Source: Terramyces sp. JEL0728 (lineage: Eukaryota; Chytridiomycota; Chytridiomycetes; Rhizophydiales; Terramycetaceae). Taken from it: a DNA stretch of 15,681 nucleotides. The stretch is from the NCBI GenBank assembly GCA_027603945.1, contig JADIIU010000202.1:1-15681 (forward strand), in the 5' to 3' direction. The position numbers and the translations under genes are program-made. This document shows positions 8,149-15,131 of the stretch, one piece after another. Below the pieces are notes generated by a model. It had not been told where the DNA came from. It worked only from the letters and a program-made list of their open reading frames with translations, and did not search any database. Position 1 is the first letter of the stretch, and every line of letters begins with the position of its first letter.

Positions 8149-8936
8149 TTAGATCAATTCAACATCACAGTCAACAGAAGGCATCTTATGAACAACCTCA
8201 GATTGTTCAAAGTGATCCAAAATAGTCTGCATTTGTATAGTATAAGCATTAGCCATTTCAATCAGCTGAGACCGTTTTTGCAATAAGCTCTCGTAGAGTG
8301 ATTGCAGCTGCTCTATATTTGTATCTTCTTCGGTAGTGGAATACATTTCCTCTGGGCAGCCTTTTGCATTTTCAAAAAGTGACAGGTCGACTGCAGAATC
8401 GATTCTATCTGAATCCCCCTTGAATGATTTTTGACTGGATTTCGCCGAATTACCTTCGCTATCAAGGGCAAACTCTTCAAGAGTCTCTAAAGATACGTTA
8501 TTGGAAGAGATCAGCCGCGAAATAATTTCTTCATACTCTATAATGGATTTGTTCAAAGATCCCAGCTCCTTTTTATGTTCCTGTTCCAAGAATTGTAAAA
8601 GCGATTTCTGACTTGCTAATTTGGTTTCTAGCTGGTTCATTTGTTCTAGTATATCAGGCACTCGTATAATATTGTTCCAATTGCCTTGGTGATCCTGGAA
8701 TTAGGCAAAATTACTTGAACTCGTTCGTATTTCTTTGAAAGAGTCCAGTTTCCATCGACAATAAATTTAAATACAATGGGAAAGGAGGATACTTGGATAG
8801 TCGCTGTATGTTCGCCATTAATTTCTTGGCAAACGGCGGATTTTTGCCAATTATCAAAGTCGCCAGTGACTATAACCTAATTATTAATTTCAACTACATT
8901 TGATCCTCCTTCATTCCAAGACACCTTGGTGGACAT
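8149..8936 (-). CDS. AMPK-beta-like glycogen-binding (CBM48) protein with coiled-coil tail
   Basis: Three exons (8936-8898, 8876-8715, 8694-8149) encode 248 residues. Residues 5-80 match the CBM48/AMPK-beta carbohydrate-binding fold: VSWNEGGSNVIVTGDFDNW with the conserved tryptophan at 23, then FPIVFKFIVDGNW, and the typical closing NWNNIIRV at about 72-79. Residues about 82-125 and 185-235 are charged and heptad-like (LEQMNQLETKLASQKSLLQF), which suggests coiled coils. Between them is a Ser/Asp/Glu-rich acidic linker. The AMPK-beta C-terminal ASC domain is missing, so this is not an AMPK beta subunit. Small CBM48-plus-tail proteins resemble fungal Crp1/Mdg1-type proteins in outline, but their cellular role is unclear. 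It probably binds glycogen, starch-like glucan or DNA structures; I would only claim glucan binding. Confidence 0.88.
8695..8714 (-). other. 20-nt intron, CBM48 gene
   Basis: Minus strand GTAATTTTGCCTAATTCCAG. Splicing joins YERVQ to DHQGNWNNIIRVP, completing the CBM48 domain and entering the coiled-coil frame. Phase 0. Confidence 0.93.
8877..8897 (-). other. 21-nt intron, CBM48 gene
   Basis: Minus strand starts GTAGTTGAA and ends AATAATTAG; it is 3n with an in-frame TAG. Splicing gives GGSNVIVTGDFDNW, as expected of CBM48. Exon 1 is only 39 nt. Phase 0. Confidence 0.93.
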
Positions 8937-9235
8937 TTTTAATTGTCTAAAAATTTTTTTGGCTTAATGCAATTTGGCGTTCCCCGTTTGGAAATTGAAT
9001 TAAAATCAGAATGAATTCTGGATTAAACAAGTGGGTGCCTGATATTTGATATCAGTCAAGTTTGTGGTTATCCGAATGCACGCTCTGCAGTTTTGCTCTG
9101 AATAACAAATGACGTGGACGGAAATACAGAGCCGAGATACCAGGGAACTATTATGCCTTATCGGTATCTATCCACCAACTAAAAGAGAATGTCAGCTACC
9201 TAATGTCATTTGCTGGTAATACATATCGCAACTAT
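8937..9235. promoter_or_regulatory. Intergenic: CBM48 gene promoter and galactokinase 3' flank
   Basis: No gene or RNA is recognised. A weak dyad AGATACC...GGTATCT lies around 9140-9170. An A/T-rich run lies directly upstream of the CBM48 ATG, and I see no clear TATA box. Confidence 0.3.
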
Positions 9236-9240
9236 TTATT
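9235..9240 (-). terminator. AATAAA hexamer overlapping the galactokinase stop
   Basis: The minus strand reads CAATAAATAG, with the stop TAA inside AATAAA. A polyadenylation role is inferred. Confidence 0.4.
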
Positions 9241-10693
9241 GAAATACTATTGCGCCGAGCGATGGCACACTGCTAAATAATACCTGTGAGAGGTCGCCTT
9301 CAAACCCAAGTTCGCTGTAATACTCTTTCATCCCTTCAATAAAACTAGCCAAATTGTCTTTTCTAACTAAATGAACTGTGCATCCTCCCCAACCTGCTCC
9401 AGTCAATCGAGACCCCAAAGACCCATTCTTGGCACCTAATTCACACACCTTGTCAATTTCAAAACAACTGCACTCGAAATTGTCCCGGCAACTTGCTTGC
9501 GATTCATTCTGGGTTAGTAAATCGTACCATTAGTTGCCCAAGCACTACCGGATCGCCTACTTGACAGGCTTTGGTGAATTTATATACTCTTTGCGCTTCA
9601 GTCAAGATGTGAACCGCTCTTTTCAATAACTTGAACGCAGTAGCCCTAATTTGAATTGGTTTAATGTATTTTTGCTCCAAAGTCGGCTCATCAATGCCAA
9701 GGATTTTCGCAATATCTTGACGACTGTAGTCACCAGTAAGATATTGACTAGCCAAAGCAAGGGGTTTTTCAAACTTTTCAACGCCTATATCAAGTAAAAG
9801 CTACTGTCAGCTGAAGCCTTTTCCTGCTCGACAAAGTCCCACAGATTCTTGTACTCTTTGTTCAGGTGGAAACCCAACAGCGCGACAATCAGTTTGCACT
9901 CGACCACTCTTAAATTGTAATGAATAGGGGCAGTAACAGCTTTATCACTAACAACCAAAGTATTAGCAATGACAAACACCAAACCATCCATCTTGAAATC
10001 AACTTGTGTAGCATTTAGTGTTGGTTCAAAATCAATCAGCAATGGAGTCTTGTTTGCAACAATTGAAATAGACTGATCCATGCCACCACTTTCTACACCA
10101 CAATATCTTTCGCTCCTGATTGCGATTTGAGTCAATTCACTTTTTGTAGGTGAGATGTTGTGTACGTAGCACGTTAGGAGTGCAGTACAGCATACAAACG
10201 CTGCCGAAGAGGATAGTCCACTACCAGCAGGAACAGTTCCATCAACTACGATTAAATAGACTTACCAACTACTTTAACACTGACACCAGCAGCCATATAA
10301 GTCTCCATCACGCCTTTGAATCCGCATTTAAAGTAGGTAGTCCAATCATGCGCTTTCAAATCAATAGTAAAATCGGTTTTGAATTCCGATGTCTTATATT
10401 TGGGATTGGTGTTTGCCAGCTTGACTGTTGGATTGTCGCTCTTTTCGAATGAAAATGCCATCAGACAGTCTCTATCTATCGCCATTGGAAGGACTGAAAA
10501 TCCAGAGTAATCAATGTGTTCACCGATAATGTTTAAGCGACCCTGGGTTAGTGATAGATACAGGCGATCTGCAGTAGTGCGTTGGCTGAGAGTGAAAAGA
10601 CTTTACAAACTGGTTGTTTAGACATTGAATTCGTTCTTGAGGGTAGTAATCTTTGACTGTCTCCTTTGCAAAAACTGGGATTTTGCCGTCCAT
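9236..10693 (-). CDS. GAL1: Galactokinase (GAL1/GALK2 family, GHMP kinase)
   Basis: Five exons (10693-10562, 10542-10266, 10245-9805, 9784-9528, 9508-9236) encode 459 residues. The enzyme phosphorylates galactose to galactose-1-phosphate with ATP, the first step of the cytosolic Leloir pathway. Signatures: RSPGRLNIIGEHIDYSG at 42-58 (galactokinase signature), the GHMP ATP loop GTVPAGSGLSSSAA at 139-152, the catalytic aspartate in GGMDQS (Asp193), and GSRLTGAGWGGCTVHLV at about 401-417. Length and details (LANTNPKY, NESQASCRD, ECSC) are closest to eukaryotic Gal1/GALK2, so N-acetylgalactosamine cannot be excluded as substrate. Every exon junction falls inside or next to a conserved motif, which makes the intron calls secure. 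No other GAL gene is next to it. The start ATG is the first in frame with the signature. Confidence 0.97.
9509..9527 (-). other. 19-nt intron, galactokinase
   Basis: Minus strand GTACGATTTACTAACCCAG. Splicing joins LGQLM to NESQASCRDN, the conserved LMNxSh.SCRD block. Phase 0. It shares its last 10 nt with the intron at 10543-10561. Confidence 0.96.
9785..9804 (-). other. 20-nt intron, galactokinase
   Basis: Minus strand GTAGCTTTTACTTGATATAG. Splicing joins EKASAD to SVEKFEKPLALASQ and skips an in-frame stop. Phase 1. The branch motif ACTTGAT is less canonical than in the others. Confidence 0.9.
10246..10265 (-). other. 20-nt intron, galactokinase
   Basis: Minus strand GTAAGTCTATTTAATCGTAG, with the consensus donor GTAAGT. 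Splicing yields VVVDGTVPAGSGLSSSAA, the ATP-binding loop. Phase 1. Confidence 0.97.
10543..10561 (-). other. 19-nt intron, galactokinase
   Basis: Minus strand GTATCTATCACTAACCCAG. Splicing yields CRSPGRLNIIGEHIDY, the galactokinase signature. Phase 0. Confidence 0.97.
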
Positions 10694-10828
10694 TTTGTAA
10701 ACTTGAAATGGCTGCGACCGCTATTTAATTGATTTGTCAAAGACCGAGACTCCACCAAGTGGTAGAATAGTTCTCAACAGATCCGGTAATGTACTAGATA
10801 GTAGTAAAAGTGGGTTTAAAAATCTATG

Positions 10829-10834
10829 TTTATT
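10829..10834 (-). terminator. AATAAA hexamer downstream of the expansin-like gene
   Basis: The minus strand reads CAAATAAACATAG, with the hexamer starting about 17 nt after the stop. A polyadenylation role is inferred. Confidence 0.4.
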
Positions 10835-10850
10835 TGAATACAATAAATAA

Positions 10851-12101
10851 TTATTGGCAGGTAGCCCATGCATCACCAGAGTGACAAGTAGTACCACCAG
10901 CACATGGCAGACTAATACCAATAGAACAGTAAATGAAACTCTTCTTGTCGGCACTACAATAAGTAACCAGACTTCCTCCACAGCCATTGCTGTTGGTGAT
11001 TGGTGGTGCTGGAGTAGGGCTATCTGGAGGGGAAATAACAACTGGAGGAGAATTTGGGGTAGATGGTTGAGATGAGCCATTGCTAGAAGATTGAGTAGAA
11101 CTATTGCAGGAACCAGCTAATGGGTTGCAACCAGTTCCACAGTATTGTTCATCACTTCCGCAGTATCCCCATTGAGAACAGCATTGGCTACCACAGTTAA
11201 CACCAGCATTCTTGCAAACAGCTGATTGTGTGTTACTTCCTTGGGAGGTAGATGGGTTCGATACTGGAGCTGGGTTCGATACTGGAGCTGGATTCGATAC
11301 TGGAGCTGGATTCGATACTGTTGCTGGGTTCGATACTGTTGCTGGGTTCGATACTGTTGCTGGGTTAGTCACTGGTGCAGATTGAGAAGATCCGTCACAA
11401 GAACCTTTGAGCGGTTGGCATCCAGTTGCACAATAAGCTGCACCAGTTCCACAGTAGCCCCATTGTGAACAACATTGACTTCCACAGTTAATACCACTGT
11501 TATCACAGACAGAACCAGAGCTGCTAGATGAAGAGCCAGAGTTGGTACTGGAAGAAGCTTGTTGGGCAGGAACGGCAGCAGGAACAGCAGAACTGGATCC
11601 TCCGCAGATAGCAGTGGAGCCACTAGCTACTGGTGGAGAGGAACCAGCTGGGATGGAGCAGACACCAGCATTTGGAGGAAAGTTGGCAAGGTTGACTGCT
11701 TGAACAGACGATGGGCAAGTGACGAAATTCCATGTAGCGTCAAACCGTCCAATATCAAGAGACCCAGCTAATTCAGTAAACATGGTAGGGGAGATATCAA
11801 GACCGCCAGATCCAATACATCCAGGGCACTTGTCAACAACTGGACCGACAGTAGTTTTTCCGTTGTAAGTAATAGATACACACAATCCACACATTGAGGG
11901 TTGGTACATACCAGCAGTAACTGCGACAAAGTAGCTGTGGTTAACGCAATCCAAAGCACAAGCACCAATACCGACTCCGTTAATACCCCATGGGCCATAT
12001 TGCTCTACTGGTGGTCCATAGTAAGACATTGAGCCAGAGTATGCGACGACAGATTGTAGAAAAGAAAGTATAATCACTGATTTGATATTTGTATTAGCCA
12101 T
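10851..12101 (-). CDS. Secreted expansin-like protein with two CBM18 and a CBM19-like tail
   Basis: Intronless, 416 residues. Signal peptide 1-20 (IILSFLQSVVA). Residues about 21-135 form an expansin/RlpA-type double-psi beta-barrel, with paired cysteines (GACALDC, MCGLC, KCPGC) and the conserved LDISPTMFTELA segment whose aspartate is typical of expansins. Two hevein-like chitin-binding CBM18 modules follow at 199-235 and 296-332, each with the NCGSQCCSQWGYCG core. A Pro-rich linker of six-residue repeats (243-284) separates them. The C-terminal 374-416 carries six cysteines in a CBM19-like spacing (YCSADKKSFIYCS, PCAGGTTC). It is probably exported and loosens or binds chitin-containing walls, its own or a host's. 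Lytic activity is not expected of this family. A TATAAATA box lies about 40 nt before the ATG. Confidence 0.93.
   Translation of the reverse strand: MANTNIKSVIILSFLQSVVAYSGSMSYYGPPVEQYGPWGINGVGIGACALDCVNHSYFVAVTAGMYQPSMCGLCVSITYNGKTTVGPVVDKCPGCIGSGGLDISPTMFTELAGSLDIGRFDATWNFVTCPSSVQAVNLANFPPNAGVCSIPAGSSPPVASGSTAICGGSSSAVPAAVPAQQASSSTNSGSSSSSSGSVCDNSGINCGSQCCSQWGYCGTGAAYCATGCQPLKGSCDGSSQSAPVTNPATVSNPATVSNPATVSNPAPVSNPAPVSNPAPVSNPSTSQGSNTQSAVCKNAGVNCGSQCCSQWGYCGSDEQYCGTGCNPLAGSCNSSTQSSSNGSSQPSTPNSPPVVISPPDSPTPAPPITNSNGCGGSLVTYCSADKKSFIYCSIGISLPCAGGTTCHSGDAWATCQ
11250..11375 (-). repeat. 18-bp tandem repeat coding (T/P)VSNPA, seven units
   Basis: Seven 18-nt units form the linker between the CBM18 modules: one degenerate PVTNPA, three TVSNPA, two PVSNPA, and a terminal PVSNPS. 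On the plus strand the period is visible as GGTTCGATACTGTTGCT and GGATTCGATACTGGAGCT. Near-identity at the DNA level points to recent slippage or unequal exchange, so copy number may vary between strains. Confidence 0.92.
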
Positions 12102-12139
12102 TGGTTATAGTCAAAGATTATTTGGAGGAAAGATCAGAG

Positions 12140-12147
12140 TATTTATA
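12140..12147 (-). promoter_or_regulatory. TATA box of the expansin-like gene
   Basis: The minus strand reads GCGTATAAATACTC, with TATAAATA 39-46 nt before the ATG. Confidence 0.6.
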
Positions 12148-12424
12148 CGCACAGGTCTTATTTTCTTAATTTTTAATTTTTTTTCCAAAAAAGACGAATC
12201 GGGAACTGAAGAAATAATTGTTTGATCTAACCTTGCGCTTGAGTCATATTTGTGTTACGCAGGTTCAAGTCTAATTTTGGCTGGGCGATTAAAGAGAGTG
12301 AGTTGGGCGGAAAGGGGTCGTTCCGGAAGCAACAAAGAGAGATCTAAAATATTGGTGCTGGAAAGTCTAAATTTCGTTTATTTCCGATAGATCAGTTATG
12401 TTTTATGCATGATGGAACTTTGTC

Positions 12425-12446
12425 GCTATTAATTATTTTTAATAGC
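12425..12446. repeat. Perfect hairpin dyad, 8-bp arms
   Basis: GCTATTAA at 12425-12432 and TTAATAGC at 12439-12446 around a 6-nt loop. Confidence 0.6.
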
Positions 12447-12599
12447 ACGAGGTGGCACAGCTATTTTTTTTAATTCCTTAATTCTGGAACAAATTTGGAA
12501 GTTCCTTTAGTGCGGAGTTATATGCTAAAGAGATGAAACGATAATGTTTTAGGGCCGTTTCCGCTGAGAGTCAAGACTTGCTTACTCAGTTGTTATGCT

Positions 12600-12645
12600 G
12601 AATTCTATTGACAATGCAACGAATTTGCATTGCCCGACTGAATTC
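12600..12645. repeat. Nested dyad: GAATTC / CAATGCAA ... TTGCATTG / GAATTC
   Basis: The inner arms CAATGCAA (12612-12619) and TTGCATTG (12625-12632) flank a 5-nt loop. The outer GAATTC copies lie at 12600-12605 and 12640-12645. Confidence 0.6.
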
Positions 12646-13065
12646 GAATGGTAGTGCGATTGAAATATATTACTATTGCAATGTCTTATTAGCAATGCCG
12701 AGTGAAGCCTCGCCCATATCTTATCTCCAACTTGGTTAGAACAGGTTCAAAACTTGTGAGGTGTCTTTTTGATCCGCCATAATCACCGTAATCACCATAA
12801 AATGAGGAAATGGATAACCAGTATCCAACCAAGGAAGGTTTTCAAAAGTAGCTTTACAGTTGCTGATCATTTAAAGATTGGGATTTGAAAGTGTTGAAAG
12901 GTACTCTTGCACCAATACGGCAGAGGATGAAAGTGCGAATAAAAGTTGCTTTGAAAAGTTACTTTGAATTCACACTCTGCTTCCAAAAGGGTTTGCCAGC
13001 AATTTTTACTTGAACTGCTTTTCCTTCAAAAATCTAGGTGAAACACTTGCCAAAAAGAAATAGAA

Positions 13066-14703
13066 ATGATATTCCCAATAGTGAAAGCTAGGGGGATATT
13101 TGATTTTGCAAACACAACCAAATACCTTGAAAATAATCCAACTTATGCAGCCGAGTCGTACGATAATCATACTGTTCTGGCTAATAGGACTACTATCGAC
13201 AATTATACGCTGATTGGAAAGCCAGATGCATTTTTACTCGACTATGCGGTGAATTTGGTGAAGAATTCAGGACAAAAGCTCTTCAATTCAACACCAGACG
13301 TACTCCGTATACCCAGTACATGCATGGCGTTCTTCACCGCTGCTGCAGACCAATTTGCAATCCAACTGCAGCCTACACATGACCCAATTGAAGACTTTAT
13401 CACATTTAGCGGCTCACTCAATATTGCAGCGTCAACGGTGGAATTGCTGGTCAATAACCCTCAGTTTGCACCAACGAAAAATTCAACTATAACTCAAATA
13501 CTGACAAATGGAACTGTTACTCAACTGAATGTTACCAACGCTAACGGATCAATAACAGGGAATTTATATTCTAATTCTGATAATGCAGTGTACGCTGGCA
13601 AGTACATTTTAGATTCTGTTTCATTCCAATCTGGAAATATTTCAATGGAAACTGCAGTTTCTGGTTTGATAAACTCTCAGTTTACATTCAACAAGACAGA
13701 TGATACGATTCGACTGTCGATTCAGAATGCCACACTCAACAATTATATCAGCGCAAATTCTAGTGTTGAAATATTCCCTATATCTGGTAGTGTTGAGTTT
13801 GCTGGGATATCTTCATATATAGTCAAATGCAGTTCGCAAATTGTAATGGGAGATGGAAACGACGGTAATTCATTTACATTCACCCTCCCCGTCATTCTTG
13901 CATTATCGTTTGGGTTCGCTCTAATCGCTGTAATCATATCGCTCTCGGTTATAAAAAGACATTTCAGAAGGAGAGTTGTTCCAATATCAGGCATCCCAAT
14001 GATTAGTTTTGATGATGTTGACATGAACACGAGAATTACAAGGTTTTTGGAAATGTATCCTCCAAATACGCAAGAAGCAAAACAAGCAGCCAAAGACATC
14101 TTGCACACCAAAGATATTACAATGATGCAACCAATTGTATTTCCTGAATTTCCATTTGCTCTATACCCACCACCAACTGTTGAAATATCAGGAACTACAA
14201 AGCAAAATATAACCATCAAGACTACCCAGCCTGTTTCTATCCAATGTAGCCAGGCATTCCAACCACAAACACAGCTACTTAATAATCCTCCGCCCTCTTT
14301 TGAACCAACTTTACATCCAAACGTGTACATTGAGGTAGAAATACTCAAAGGCAATGTGTGTTTAGGATTCGCCACAATGCCATACCCATCATTTGTACTG
14401 GCAGGTTACGAAACACAATCACTAGCTTATCACTCAAAAGATGGAAAAGTATACCTCAATTCACGGTACGGAATAAAGTACGGCGCAGCTAAAAAGATTG
14501 GAGTAGGATACAGAGTGGCCGAAACTATGTATAATGAGCATGTACTCAAACAGATTATTTTCTATTTCTGCCTTGACGGATTACGGGTAGGAGATGAGCT
14601 CGTTGTCGAAGGAGTTGACACTGCTGATTTGCATTTTATTTGTGGTAGTGATTCTGACTGTTCCTTCCAGATTGATTTTGGAGACATGGAAATACACCAA
14701 TAA
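13066..14703 (+). CDS. Single-pass membrane protein with glycosylated ectodomain and SPRY domain
   Basis: A 545-residue frame without introns. Residues about 15-270 are rich in N-glycosylation sequons (more than ten, such as NHT, NRT, NYT, NGT, NVT, NKT) and match no family I recognise. A hydrophobic segment at about 274-298 (LPVILALSFGFALIAVIISL) followed by KRHFRRR predicts a cytosolic C-terminus. Residues about 430-540 resemble a SPRY domain as in fungal Ssh4/Ear1 endosomal ubiquitin-ligase adaptors (VYIEVEIL, LGFATMPYPSFVLAGYETQS, SLAYHSKDGKVYLN, IFYFCLDGLRVGDELVVEG, FQIDFGD). A proline-rich cytosolic stretch (ALYPPPTVEI, NNPPPSFEP) could be a ligand, but I see no clear PPxY. No signal peptide is encoded at the chosen ATG, although the topology needs one or an equivalent. 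An upstream exon may be missing. An upstream in-frame stop precedes the ATG by about 10 codons. Confidence 0.8.
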   Translation: MIFPIVKARGIFDFANTTKYLENNPTYAAESYDNHTVLANRTTIDNYTLIGKPDAFLLDYAVNLVKNSGQKLFNSTPDVLRIPSTCMAFFTAAADQFAIQLQPTHDPIEDFITFSGSLNIAASTVELLVNNPQFAPTKNSTITQILTNGTVTQLNVTNANGSITGNLYSNSDNAVYAGKYILDSVSFQSGNISMETAVSGLINSQFTFNKTDDTIRLSIQNATLNNYISANSSVEIFPISGSVEFAGISSYIVKCSSQIVMGDGNDGNSFTFTLPVILALSFGFALIAVIISLSVIKRHFRRRVVPISGIPMISFDDVDMNTRITRFLEMYPPNTQEAKQAAKDILHTKDITMMQPIVFPEFPFALYPPPTVEISGTTKQNITIKTTQPVSIQCSQAFQPQTQLLNNPPPSFEPTLHPNVYIEVEILKGNVCLGFATMPYPSFVLAGYETQSLAYHSKDGKVYLNSRYGIKYGAAKKIGVGYRVAETMYNEHVLKQIIFYFCLDGLRVGDELVVEGVDTADLHFICGSDSDCSFQIDFGDMEIHQ

Positions 14704-14704
14704 A
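14699..14704 (+). terminator. AATAAA hexamer overlapping the SPRY gene stop
   Basis: The stop TAA is inside CAATAAACT. A polyadenylation role is inferred. Confidence 0.4.
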
Positions 14705-15131
14705 CTAGATTTTAGATTATTTATTTGCAACAAACCAATGGGAAATTCAGAACCGAGCCAGTTCTTTGCTTCAGGAAAGAATGATCAGACATGTTTGAGC
14801 TATGAAATTACCAACACCGAGGACGCAAAGAGATTGAATCTGGCAATTTCACTAAATTCAAGTCGCACATAATTGCAATACAAATTGTTTATTGAAAATG
14901 AAATCAAGCAGATTTGTGACAGAAGCGTCTTTTTTCCAGTATCATAAAGATCAAAGCTTTCATCAAAAGGCTTAAACAAATGCAATGAAGAATCGCCATG
15001 ACAAAGTAGGAAACAGTTGCAAGATAATGTGTAACCTACGAAATCCTAAAATCGCCATCGCTACTGCAAAAGCTCGCTCTGAAAAACAATCAAACGGAGA
15101 CACAAACAAGAATATCTTTAATAAAATCACT
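14704..15131. other. Intergenic between convergent SPRY and PIERCE1 genes
   Basis: 428 nt holding both 3' flanks. A 44-codon plus-strand frame (14739-14873) with an ATG is present but matches nothing I know. No RNA gene or strong repeat is seen. Confidence 0.35.

Larger units (their letters stand above)
12102..13065. promoter_or_regulatory. Divergent intergenic region between expansin-like and SPRY genes
   Basis: This 964-nt stretch has no supported gene. It holds the expansin TATA box near its left end, a long A/T-rich run (12162-12190), two hairpin-forming dyads (12425-12446, 12600-12645), several further GCAATG/CATTGC copies (12680-12705), and a 9-nt tandem AATCACCGT/AATCACCAT at 12781-12798. 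A possible signal-peptide exon for the SPRY gene would have to lie here, but I found none I could support. Confidence 0.4.

Noticed and set aside
9265..9275. GTATTATTTAG near the galactokinase C-terminus as an 11-nt intron
   Set aside because: Translating it keeps the frame open and gives QVLFSSVPSLGA, which matches the family C-terminus; it has no branch site.
11226..11468. Plus-strand frame with WVRYWSW/WVRYCCW repeats
   Set aside because: Antisense reading of the 18-bp repeat in the expansin-like gene.
12245..12290. GGTTCAAGTCT, resembling a tRNA B box
   Set aside because: No matching A box, acceptor stem or anticodon arm could be folded around it.
12962..13027. Minus-strand stretch reading EGKAVQVKIAGKPFWKQ, protein-like
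   Set aside because: About 22 codons only, with no ATG, no suitable splice sites and no continuing frame downstream.
13743..14375. 210-codon antisense open frame
   Set aside because: It is the shadow of the SPRY gene, whose domain content and topology are clear on the plus strand.
14739..14873. 44-codon plus-strand frame after the SPRY gene
   Set aside because: No recognisable motif, and no GT donor is available to join it to the SPRY gene; probably 3' flank.
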